Assembly: GCA_024639445.1 (NCBI GenBank)
Contig: JAHEIJ010000046.1
Span: forward strand, 1 to 11,978
DNA from: Gammaproteobacteria bacterium
GTDB taxonomy: Bacteria; Pseudomonadota; Gammaproteobacteria; UBA6429; Thiohalophilaceae
Direction: 5' to 3'
Length of the DNA stretch: 11,978 bases
Below the pieces are notes generated by a model. It was not told the origin of the DNA, did not search any database, and saw only the letters and a list, made by a program, of their open reading frames with translations. This document shows, one piece after another, positions 1 to 6,340 of this stretch (within the stretch, counting starts at the first letter, position 1; each line of letters starts with the position of its first letter). The translations under genes were made by a program, and so were the position numbers.

Positions 1-723
1 CCCGAGCAGCAGGCTGAGGTGAAAGCACTCCTGACTCGCCGTGTGCAGGAGCGATTACCCGCCGCCTACCTGACTCATGAGGCCTGGTTTGCCGGCCACC
101 GCTTCTATGTGGACGAGCGTGTGCTGATACCCCGTTCACCCCTGGCGGAACTGATCCTGGATCAATTTCAGCCCTGGGTGGAGCCGAATCAACTTCAACG
201 GGTACTGGATCTGTGTACCGGCAGTGCTTGTATCGCCATTGCCATCGCACTGGCATTACCCCAGGTAGAGGTGGATGCGACGGATATCTCGCCTGGCGCA
301 CTGGAGGTCGCGCGACGCAATGTGGCCGACTACGGCTTGGCGCAACAGGTTGAGATCATAGACTCAAATCTTTTCGACGCCCTGCAGGGCAGGCGCTATG
401 ATTTAATTGTGAGTAATCCGCCCTATGTGGATGCACAGGACATGGCGGCCCTGCCGGAAGAATACCGGCGTGAGCCCCGCATGGGTTTGTCCGCCGGTCA
501 GGAAGGACTGGATCTGGTCATCCCGATGTTGCAACAGGCTGCAGATTACCTGACTCCTGATGGGGTCATGATCGTGGAAGTGGGTAACAGTGCAGAGGCC
601 TTGCAAGCCCGATTTCCCGGCGTACCTTTCACTTGGCTGGATTTCAGTTATGGGGGGGAAGGTGTTTTTCTGCTCGAGGCGGCGCAGCTAGTCGAGTATC
701 ATGATGTTTTTATGCAGGGTTAA
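1..723 (+). CDS. prmB: PrmB, 50S ribosomal protein L3 (uL3) glutamine N5-methyltransferase, 5'-truncated by window edge
   Basis: PrmB uses S-adenosylmethionine to methylate a glutamine side chain of ribosomal protein uL3 in the cytoplasm during ribosome assembly. The reading frame is open from base 1, so the gene begins upstream; the GTG at 19 is internal. About 240 codons are present against 310 in E. coli PrmB, so roughly the first 70 residues are missing. Visible features are the PrmB-type stretch AYLTHEAWFAGHRFYVDERV, then VLIPRSPLAELI, the SAM-binding motif LDLCTGSACIAIA, the acidic SAM-binding region VDATDISPGAL, and the glutamine-methyltransferase signature NPPY at bases 415-426, followed by VDAQDM. 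The C-terminal VPFTWLDF and GGEGVF match the E. coli protein closely, which separates it from the release-factor enzyme PrmC. One small oddity is Ala where E. coli has Gly in the SAM loop (GSACIAI against GSGCIAI). The next gene starts 40 bases downstream on the same strand. Confidence 0.95.
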   Translation, partial: PEQQAEVKALLTRRVQERLPAAYLTHEAWFAGHRFYVDERVLIPRSPLAELILDQFQPWVEPNQLQRVLDLCTGSACIAIAIALALPQVEVDATDISPGALEVARRNVADYGLAQQVEIIDSNLFDALQGRRYDLIVSNPPYVDAQDMAALPEEYRREPRMGLSAGQEGLDLVIPMLQQAADYLTPDGVMIVEVGNSAEALQARFPGVPFTWLDFSYGGEGVFLLEAAQLVEYHDVFMQG

Positions 724-763
724 ACCCCCGTACCAATAGCATCAAACAATTCAGGAGTCACGC

Positions 764-1090
764 ATGTCCCTTGTCAAACGTCCCGCCAGCATGGAAGAGT
801 ATCTGGAGATGATCAAATCGGCCCTGTTTGATGTAGAGGAACTACGCATGTCAGTGGAGTACGATGAGGAATTCATGGAGGGGGCATTGCCTTTTATCGA
901 TCCATTGGAGAAAGGCTTACGTGACTTGCAAAACGCCATTGCGGATGGCAATTATGAATTTGCGGATACGGATCTACCCTTTATGCCAGTCGTGGAATCA
1001 CAGCAGAGTGCTATGCTTCCATTAAAGCCCGTGTTGCGGAAGATCAATGAAACTCACCGCAAAGGTTTGCAAGCTGTGGGGGAAGACTGA
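764..1090 (+). CDS. Small acidic conserved-looking protein of unknown function
   Basis: I do not recognise this 108-residue protein and assign no function. It has a good Shine-Dalgarno AGGAG at 753-757, six bases before the ATG, which supports it as a real gene. It is strongly acidic (22 Asp/Glu against 11 Lys/Arg), with the acidic residues concentrated between residues 11 and 70. It has no signal peptide, membrane segment, cysteine, or obvious metal or nucleotide motif. The pattern suggests a helical N-terminal half (MEEYLEMIKSALFDVEELRM), a central loop rich in Asp, Phe and Pro (ADTDLPFMP), and a basic C-terminal helix (LRKINETHRKGL), so probably a compact soluble cytoplasmic protein. It lies 40 bases after prmB and 65 before hemN on the same strand and may be cotranscribed. 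Co-location alone does not show a role in either ribosome modification or haem synthesis. Confidence 0.8.
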   Translation: MSLVKRPASMEEYLEMIKSALFDVEELRMSVEYDEEFMEGALPFIDPLEKGLRDLQNAIADGNYEFADTDLPFMPVVESQQSAMLPLKPVLRKINETHRKGLQAVGED

Positions 1091-1155
1091 TTCTGTTTGT
1101 GAATCGACAGGCACCATTTAATAGGATGGTGAATGCTGCAAAGGTATATTAAGTA

Positions 1156-2535
1156 ATGAGTAAAATTATTTTCGACAAGGATCTGATTCAACGCTACGAC
1201 AAGGCGGGTCCGCGCTATACCTCTTACCCGACGGCGGTACAGTTTAGCGAAGAATTCACCAGCAACGATTATCGCCAAAAGGCGCAGGCCAGCAATATCA
1301 GCAAGCGACCATTGTCACTGTATTTTCATATTCCTTTCTGTGACACCGTGTGCTTTTACTGTGGCTGTAACAAGGTAGTGACCAAGGACCGCAGCCGCGC
1401 CGCACCTTATCTGCAACGACTTCACCAGGAAATCGCTCTACAGAGCCAACTGTTTGATGCGGAACGGCCGGTGGAACAATTGCATTGGGGAGGTGGTACG
1501 CCCACCTTTATCAGTCATGATGAAATGCGTGAGCTGATGCGGGTAACCGGTAAATATTTCAAACTGCTGGACAATGACCGGGGTGAATATTCCATTGAAA
1601 TTGATCCACGTGAAGCCCATGGCGATACCATTGCGGTATTGCGCTCAGTCGGGTTCAACCGGATGAGTCTTGGAGTGCAGGACTTTGATCCGGCGGTTCA
1701 GAAAGCAGTCAATCGCATTCAGACCGAGGAAGAAACCGCCTATGTCATCAATGCGGCGCGTAGTGAGGGTTTCAAGTCCATCAGTATCGATTTGATATAC
1801 GGATTGCCATTCCAGAGTGTCGCGAGTTTTGATCGGACGCTTGATCAGGTGCTCGAGCTTTCGCCGGACCGCCTGTCAGTCTTCAATTACGCTCACCTGC
1901 CGGAACTGTTTAAACCTCAACGTCGTATTCATGCCGAGGATCTGCCCAGTCCGGATGAAAAATTGGCCATTCTCAAGCACTGTATCGATCGGCTTACCGC
2001 AGCAGGTTATGTGTATATCGGCATGGACCATTTTGCCAAACCGGATGACGAGCTTGCCGTAGCCCAGGCTAATGGCACGCTGTATCGAAATTTCCAGGGT
2101 TACTCAACTCATGCGAATTGTGATCTCATCGCCATGGGGATTACTTCAATCAGCATGGTCGCCAATTGTTATGCGCAAAACCTGAAAACCCTGGATGATT
2201 ATTACGCTCGCATCGATGCGAGTGAGCTGGCTGTGTTTCGGGGTGTGAGTTTGACGGATGAGGATATCCTGCGACGCGAAGTTATAAACCAGTTGATCTG
2301 TAACTTTGTACTGCGTATGCCAGTTATTGAAAAGCAGTTTGGAATTGTTTTTCGAGACTATTTTTCGCGAGAGATGCAAGAGTTACAACCCATGCAGGAA
2401 GATGGACTCATTGACATCAATAACGACACCATCACGGTGACGCCAGCCGGCAAGTTACTAATTCGAAATATCTGTATGGTCTTCGACGCTTATTTGCGTG
2501 CCCAGAGGGAACAGCGTTTTTCACGCGTTATTTAA
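1156..2535 (+). CDS. hemN: HemN, oxygen-independent coproporphyrinogen III dehydrogenase (radical SAM)
   Basis: HemN oxidatively decarboxylates coproporphyrinogen III to protoporphyrinogen IX without oxygen, using a 4Fe-4S cluster and two SAM molecules, in cytoplasmic haem synthesis. The 459-residue length matches E. coli HemN (457). The cluster-binding pattern CX3CX2CXC is seen as FCDTVCFYCGC, with Cys62, Cys66, Cys69 and Cys71, and the first three numbers equal those of the E. coli enzyme. Tyr56 next to the cluster is also kept. GGGTP at 112-116 is the SAM-binding glycine motif. The HemN-specific N-terminal segment (KAGPRYTSYPTAVQF), RLSVFNYAHLP, GMDHFAKPDDELA and the C-terminal ending FSRVI all fit true HemN rather than the HemW haem chaperone. 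The ATG at 1156 gives this full family N-terminus; only a weak AAGG at 1141-1144 precedes it, 11 bases away. I found no convincing FNR/Anr box upstream. A hairpin follows the stop codon. Confidence 0.97.
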   Translation: MSKIIFDKDLIQRYDKAGPRYTSYPTAVQFSEEFTSNDYRQKAQASNISKRPLSLYFHIPFCDTVCFYCGCNKVVTKDRSRAAPYLQRLHQEIALQSQLFDAERPVEQLHWGGGTPTFISHDEMRELMRVTGKYFKLLDNDRGEYSIEIDPREAHGDTIAVLRSVGFNRMSLGVQDFDPAVQKAVNRIQTEEETAYVINAARSEGFKSISIDLIYGLPFQSVASFDRTLDQVLELSPDRLSVFNYAHLPELFKPQRRIHAEDLPSPDEKLAILKHCIDRLTAAGYVYIGMDHFAKPDDELAVAQANGTLYRNFQGYSTHANCDLIAMGITSISMVANCYAQNLKTLDDYYARIDASELAVFRGVSLTDEDILRREVINQLICNFVLRMPVIEKQFGIVFRDYFSREMQELQPMQEDGLIDINNDTITVTPAGKLLIRNICMVFDAYLRAQREQRFSRVI

Positions 2536-2568
2536 ATTGCTGCGGTACAGCATTGAAATCGGGTAAAA

Positions 2569-2597
2569 GAAAACGTTCTCCACAGGGAGACGTTTTC
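2569..2597 (+). terminator. Strong hairpin between hemN and aroC (terminator-like or 5' leader structure)
   Basis: The sequence GAAAACG-T-TCTCC-ACAG-GGAGA-CGTTTTC forms a 12-base-pair stem (7 plus 5) with one bulged T (2576) and a tetraloop at 2582-2585. It begins 34 bases after the hemN stop and ends 25 bases before the aroC ATG. The A-rich left arm and T-rich right arm resemble an intrinsic terminator, but the bases after it are GGGCTGAACC, with no free U-tract, so termination may be weak. It could instead stabilise the hemN 3' end against exonucleases or act in the aroC leader. The fold is read directly; the role is inference. Confidence 0.5.
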
Positions 2598-2615
2598 GGG
2601 CTGAACCGTTACAAT
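2587..2615 (+). promoter_or_regulatory. Possible sigma70-type promoter of aroC
   Basis: TACAAT at 2610-2615 matches the -10 consensus at five of six positions. It is 17 bases from GAGACG at 2587-2592, a poor -35 (three of six) that overlaps the right arm of the hairpin. The -10 box ends only seven bases before the aroC ATG, so transcription from it would begin at or next to the start codon. The assignment is tentative. Confidence 0.3.
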
Positions 2616-2622
2616 AAGTTCC

Positions 2623-3720
2623 ATGTCAGGAAATTCATTCGGAAAATTGTTTACTGTTACCGGCTTCGGTGAAAGTCATGGCCCGGCGATTGGTTGTATC
2701 GTCGATGGTTGCCCGCCAGGCATGGCTTTGAGTGAAGAAGACCTGCAAGGCGATCTGGATCGACGCAAACCGGGTAAAAGCCGGCATACCACTCAGCGCC
2801 GCGAGGCGGATCAGGTTCGCATTCTCTCCGGAGTGTTCGAAGGGCTAACCACTGGTACCCCGATTGCCCTGTTGATTGAAAATACCGATCAACGTTCCAA
2901 GGATTATTCTGAAATTATGGAACGTTTTCGGCCCGGGCATGCTGATTATACCTATCAGCAAAAATATGGCCTACGAGACTATCGTGGAGGTGGTCGCTCA
3001 TCGGCACGGGAAACCGCAATGCGTGTTGCGGCCGGTTCCATTGCCAAGAAATACCTGGCGGAAAAATACTCCATCCTGATTCGTGGCTACATGGCGCAGC
3101 TGGGGCCGATTAAATACGAAAATTTTGACTGGGACGCGGTGGAAAAGAACGCCTTCTTCTTTCCTGATGCAGCCAAGCTGGACGAGCTTGAGGCCTATAT
3201 GGATGCGCTGCGAAAGGAAGGTAATTCCATCGGCGCGCGTATCAACGTGGTGGCCAGCGGGGTACCTCCCGGTTTGGGTGAACCCATCTTTGATCGTCTG
3301 GACGCGGATCTGGCCCATGCGCTGATGAGTATCAATGCGGTGAAGGGTGTTGAGATTGGGGCCGGGTTTGACTGCGTGGAACAGAAGGGTACCGAGCATC
3401 GTGATGAAATCACACCTGAGGGATTTGTCACTAATCATGCAGGTGGTGTCCTGGGCGGTATTTCCTCAGGCCAGGATATTCTTGCCAGCCTCGCCCTCAA
3501 GCCGACCTCCAGCCTTCGCCTGCCTGGTCGTAGTGTTGATATCCATGGTAATCCGGTTGAGGTTGTCACCAAGGGACGGCATGATCCCTGTGTTGGTATA
3601 CGCGCAACCCCCATTGCCGAAGCCATGATGGCAATTGTTTTGATGGATCATGTATTGCGTCATCGTGCGCAAAATATGGATGTAAAATCCATTACACCCA
3701 TTATTCCTTCAACTGCTTAA
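2623..3720 (+). CDS. aroC: AroC, chorismate synthase
   Basis: AroC catalyses the last shikimate-pathway step, anti-1,4 elimination of phosphate from 5-enolpyruvylshikimate 3-phosphate to give chorismate, with reduced FMN as cofactor; it works as a cytoplasmic tetramer. The protein has 365 residues (361 in E. coli). It starts MSGNSFGKLFTVTGFGESHG with the first family signature and conserved His19. It continues with RRKPG (47-51), RPGHAD (103-108) carrying the second conserved histidine at 106, RDYRGGGRSSARET (118-131), GGISSGQDI (278-286) and GRHDPCVGIRATPIAEAM (318-335). All key blocks are intact. The ATG at 2623 gives the expected N-terminus, yet no Shine-Dalgarno is visible just before it (the preceding bases are CAATAAGTTCC). 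It sits 87 bases after hemN, with a hairpin between, and the MFS gene follows about 100 bases later. Confidence 0.98.
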   Translation: MSGNSFGKLFTVTGFGESHGPAIGCIVDGCPPGMALSEEDLQGDLDRRKPGKSRHTTQRREADQVRILSGVFEGLTTGTPIALLIENTDQRSKDYSEIMERFRPGHADYTYQQKYGLRDYRGGGRSSARETAMRVAAGSIAKKYLAEKYSILIRGYMAQLGPIKYENFDWDAVEKNAFFFPDAAKLDELEAYMDALRKEGNSIGARINVVASGVPPGLGEPIFDRLDADLAHALMSINAVKGVEIGAGFDCVEQKGTEHRDEITPEGFVTNHAGGVLGGISSGQDILASLALKPTSSLRLPGRSVDIHGNPVEVVTKGRHDPCVGIRATPIAEAMMAIVLMDHVLRHRAQNMDVKSITPIIPSTA

Positions 3721-3822
3721 GAACATCTATTGTTGCAGCGAAAGGAAGATGTGTGTTTAAGCAAAAACGACAGTGCCATTTCCTAATTTATTGATGTTTT
3801 AATCCTTCTGCTTGTGACTTCC

Positions 3823-4962
3823 ATGCCATATTGGCGTCTTTCGGGTTTTTACTTTTTTTATTTTGCCAGTCTGGGTGCGTTATTGCCGTACTGGGGTTTG
3901 TATCTTAAATCCCTGGGATATGATATTACGGCGATCGGTAATGTGATGGCCATCATTATGGCCACCAAGATCATCTCGCCCAACATCTGGGGTTGGATTG
4001 CGGACCACACGGGCCGCCGAATGGCCATTGTTCGCATTGGCAGTCTGTGTGCTGCGCTGGCCTTTGCAGGGGTGTTTTTCCAGGATGGTTTTGTTTGGCT
4101 GGCCATCGTGATGATGCTGTTCAGTTTTTTCTGGAACGCCGCCCTACCGCAATTCGAAGCGACGACCTTTAATTATCTTGGTGACCATGCTCATCGCTAC
4201 AGCTCGATCAGGTTGTGGGGATCAATCGGCTTTATTGTGGCCGTATGGGGGCTGGGGGAGGTCATGCAGGGGCAGGGGATTCAATTACTGCCCTGGATTC
4301 TTTTTGGTCTGTTTGTTGCCATCTGGGTTAACAGTCTCCTGGTGCCGGAAGAGGCGGCCGGCCATTTACCATTAGACCATACACCCTTACGCAAGATTCT
4401 TTCCCAGCCACATGTGGTGGGTCTGTTGCTGGTGTGTTTTCTACTACAGGCCGGGCATGGTCCCTATTACACGTTTTATTCCATCTATATGAAAGCCCAT
4501 GGCTATTCTTTAAGTCAGATCGGTGGCTTATGGGCGCTTGGTGTGATTGCCGAAGTGATCGTGTTCCTGTGGATGCACCGCCTGGTACCGAAGTTTGGTT
4601 TGCGTAACCTGTTATTGGCTAGTTTATTACTGGCGATGATTCGTTGGATATTGATTGGTCTGTTTCCCGAGCATTTGAGCATCATGTTACTTGCGCAATG
4701 TCTCCATGCGGCTACTTTTGGGGTTTTCCACGCCGCGGCTATTCAGCTAATCCATACCTACTTCAAGGGCAAGCATCAGGGCAAGGGCCAAGCCTTGTAT
4801 AGTAGTTTAAGTTTTGGCGCGGGCGGTGCGCTGGGCAGTTTTTATAGTGGTTATGTGTATGAGTATTTTGGCGCGTTGCAGATGTTTGTCATTGCTGCCG
4901 CTATTAGCCTGCTTGCTTTTTTCATCGCCTGGTATTCGATTCCGGCTGATAAAACCACCTGA
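3823..4962 (+). CDS. MFS transporter, HcaT/nucleoside-symporter-like (MFS_1-like) family
   Basis: This is an inner-membrane protein of 379 residues with the hydrophobic pattern of twelve membrane helices and no signal peptide. The major facilitator motif A lies in the loop between helices 2 and 3: Gly57, Asp61, Gly64, Arg65 and Arg66 in GWIADHTGRR. The RLWGSIGF block (130-137) and the N-terminus MPYWRLSGFYFFYFASLGAL are typical of the small MFS group that includes the phenylpropionate transporter HcaT. The substrate cannot be read from sequence. A related transporter gene follows aroC in Pseudomonas, so the position looks conserved, but this does not prove transport of an aromatic precursor. 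An in-frame GTG at 3814 would add three residues (MTS). I prefer ATG 3823 because it gives the usual family N-terminus; neither start has a clear ribosome binding site. The gene converges on the BON lipoprotein gene, 38 bases away. Confidence 0.88.
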   Translation: MPYWRLSGFYFFYFASLGALLPYWGLYLKSLGYDITAIGNVMAIIMATKIISPNIWGWIADHTGRRMAIVRIGSLCAALAFAGVFFQDGFVWLAIVMMLFSFFWNAALPQFEATTFNYLGDHAHRYSSIRLWGSIGFIVAVWGLGEVMQGQGIQLLPWILFGLFVAIWVNSLLVPEEAAGHLPLDHTPLRKILSQPHVVGLLLVCFLLQAGHGPYYTFYSIYMKAHGYSLSQIGGLWALGVIAEVIVFLWMHRLVPKFGLRNLLLASLLLAMIRWILIGLFPEHLSIMLLAQCLHAATFGVFHAAAIQLIHTYFKGKHQGKGQALYSSLSFGAGGALGSFYSGYVYEYFGALQMFVIAAAISLLAFFIAWYSIPADKTT

Positions 4963-5000
4963 TTGATGCTAGTGAGCCGGCTGAGAGTGGCAGGTTTAAG

Positions 5001-5327
5001 TTACGGAGAACTCACTACCAGTTGTGAATCAACCCGCTGCACACCGTCAACCCGGTAAACCTGGCTGATAATCCGTTGGACTTCACGTTGCGACACTACC
5101 GTTCCCCGCAAGGTGACTATGCCGTTTGATGTGTCCACATCAATCTTAGTGTGATTCTCCAGGATGCGTTGTACACGTTGTGTAATGTTGGCATCCTCGC
5201 TGACCTGTTGCAGTGTTCGATCGTCTTGCTGCTGATAGGCGCCACTGGATTGACCGCCCCCCATGACCATACTGGTGCAAGCGGTCGATAACAACGTGAA
5301 GCCGAGCAAGAGTATGCGAAGTCTCAT
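5001..5327 (-). CDS. Single-BON-domain lipoprotein
   Basis: This is a 108-residue envelope protein. Residues 1-17 form a lipoprotein signal peptide: two arginines (R2, R4), a hydrophobic core ILLLGFTLL, and the lipobox STAC with acylated Cys17. Thr at +2 is not the Asp retention signal, so outer-membrane sorting is expected. A Gly/Gln/Ser-rich linker (about 20-35) leads into one BON domain (about 44-105), marked by GIVTLRGTV (69-77) and DGVQRVDSQLVV (94-105). BON domains in OsmY and DolP bind phospholipid or stabilise the envelope; both of those have two BON copies, and this protein has one, so it is not simply either. No Shine-Dalgarno precedes the ATG, and an in-frame TAG nine bases upstream rules out a longer form. 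It is downstream of the LysR gene on the same strand (48-base gap) but may have its own promoter. Its physiological role is unknown. Confidence 0.85.
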   Translation of the reverse strand: MRLRILLLGFTLLSTACTSMVMGGGQSSGAYQQQDDRTLQQVSEDANITQRVQRILENHTKIDVDTSNGIVTLRGTVVSQREVQRIISQVYRVDGVQRVDSQLVVSSP

Positions 5328-5335
5328 AGAGTGCT

Positions 5336-5364
5336 AGCATAGCGAAACAATGAGCTGAACCCAA
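5336..5364 (-). promoter_or_regulatory. Possible promoter of the BON lipoprotein gene
   Basis: On the minus strand TTGGGT (5364-5359) and TATGCT (5341-5336) are separated by exactly 17 bases, a plausible sigma70 pair (four of six matches each). The -10 box ends eight bases before the ATG, so the mRNA would be leaderless or nearly so, in line with the missing Shine-Dalgarno. A short run like this can arise by chance, so the call is tentative. Confidence 0.35.
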
Positions 5365-5375
5365 TGCTGACGCAA

Positions 5376-6248
5376 TTACTCACTGGCCGGTAAGTAGTCC
5401 AGCATGGCTTGGGCGGCGTTGGAGAGAGTCCGGCCCCCATGCCAGACTGTTCCGAGTTGGCGACTTAAATGGATATTGCTGACCTTTAATACCCGCAGTT
5501 CATCACTCAGCATGGTACGCGGGAGGACACTCCAGCCCAGTCCAACACTGACCATCATTTTGATGGTTTCCAGATAATTCGTGCCCATGCGAATCGGAAT
5601 GCTTAGCCCCAAGGGTTGAAAGGCCTGTTCGATCACTTCGCGGGTGTAGGTGCCGGGGGCGGGCAGAATCGCTGGATGCTCACACAACCGGGCCGGATCT
5701 ATCGGATCAGGCTCGGTGACCAGGGGGTGCTCGGGATTGACAATAAAATCCAGCGGATCCGGCCAGATAAGGCGAGTCTGCAGTTCTGCTGGCGAATCCA
5801 GGGGTAAGGTCACCACGCCCAGTTCCAGGTCACCATGCAAGACGGCACGGCAGGCGTCTTCCGAGTCCATAAAATGCAGGTCCAGTTCCACCTCGGGATA
5901 GGAGGCGCTATAGCGACGTAATACCGGCGGTAAGCGATGCAGGCCGATATGGTGGCTGGTACCGACCCGCAAACGCCCTGCAATCTGGCCAGACAGGTTG
6001 GAAATCTCACGACGGCTGTCTTCTACTTCCAGCAGAATATGACGGGCCCGGGGTAACAGGGCATGGCCGCTTTCAGTGAGACTGACACCACGACCGATAC
6101 GATCAAATAAACGGCTATTCAGCTCCGATTCCAGCAGGGCAATGCGTTTGCTGATGGCCGGTTGGGTTAGAAAGAGCCGTTCTGAGGCGATGGAAAAGGA
6201 GCCGGACTCGGCAACCACAACAAAGGCCTGTAAAGCTGCAATATCCAT
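5376..6248 (-). CDS. LysR-family transcriptional regulator, divergent from leuC
   Basis: This 290-residue protein has the standard LysR layout. An N-terminal winged helix-turn-helix occupies about residues 1-60 (ALQAFVVVAESGSFSIASER, then LTQPAISKRIALLESEL and the wing LFDR.GRGVSLTESG), and a periplasmic-binding-protein-like effector domain runs from about 90 to 288. The length is normal and no segment looks broken. Its start codon is 92 bases from the leuC start, transcribed the opposite way, the usual arrangement for a LysR regulator controlling its neighbour; a LysR gene also flanks leuC in Pseudomonas. I infer, without proof, that it regulates leuCDB and itself, with a leucine-pathway intermediate as a reasonable but unshown effector. 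On the minus strand CATAAT (6275-6270) could be its -10 box, inside the dyad region, which would allow autoregulation. No clear Shine-Dalgarno precedes the ATG. Confidence 0.92.
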   Translation of the reverse strand: MDIAALQAFVVVAESGSFSIASERLFLTQPAISKRIALLESELNSRLFDRIGRGVSLTESGHALLPRARHILLEVEDSRREISNLSGQIAGRLRVGTSHHIGLHRLPPVLRRYSASYPEVELDLHFMDSEDACRAVLHGDLELGVVTLPLDSPAELQTRLIWPDPLDFIVNPEHPLVTEPDPIDPARLCEHPAILPAPGTYTREVIEQAFQPLGLSIPIRMGTNYLETIKMMVSVGLGWSVLPRTMLSDELRVLKVSNIHLSRQLGTVWHGGRTLSNAAQAMLDYLPASE

Positions 6249-6255
6249 ATATAAC

Positions 6256-6283
6256 TATTTGGAATAAATATTATGAAAATAAT
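6256..6283. promoter_or_regulatory. Two adjoining inverted repeats, candidate LysR-regulator operator
   Basis: TATTT-GGAAT-AAATA (6256-6270) is a perfect 5-base dyad, and ATTAT-GAAA-ATAAT (6270-6283) is a second perfect 5-base dyad sharing base 6270. Their centres, about 6263 and 6276.5, lie roughly 60 and 46 bases upstream of the predicted leuC transcription start. LysR-type regulators typically bind near -65 and near -42, so position and symmetry fit. The region is very AT-rich, which raises the chance of accidental dyads. Confidence 0.45.
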
Positions 6284-6287
6284 GAAT

Positions 6288-6316
6288 TAGAGTAATAGTA
6301 TAGCAGGGTCTACAAT
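6288..6316 (+). promoter_or_regulatory. Candidate leuC promoter with weak -35 box
   Basis: TACAAT at 6311-6316 matches the -10 consensus at five of six bases. The -35 position holds only TAGAGT (6288-6293) at 17-base spacing, or TTAGAG (6287-6292) at 18, each three of six. A good -10 with a poor -35 next to an upstream dyad is typical of an activator-dependent promoter. The transcript would start near 6322-6324, leaving a leader under 20 bases, too short for a leucine-attenuation leader peptide. Confidence 0.45.
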
Positions 6317-6340
6317 TAGCGCACATTTTGAGGAGGACAC

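Noticed and set aside
1091..1155. FNR/Anr box upstream of hemN, expected for an anaerobic haem gene
   Set aside because: The nearest look-alike, TTGTGAATCGACAG, lacks the symmetric TTGAT/ATCAA halves.
2998..3438. Minus-strand open frame of 146 codons opposite aroC
   Set aside because: It lies wholly antisense to a well-conserved aroC, has no ribosome binding site or recognisable motif, and similar antisense frames occur opposite leuC, leuB and others.
3814..3822. GTG at 3814 as the MFS transporter start
   Set aside because: It adds only three residues before the usual MPYWRLSGFY N-terminus and has no ribosome binding site; not fully excluded.
4942..4980. CCGGCT/AGCCGG inverted repeat at the MFS-BON convergent junction as a bidirectional terminator
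   Set aside because: Arms are only six bases with a 27-base loop and no T-runs, and the left arm is inside the MFS coding sequence.
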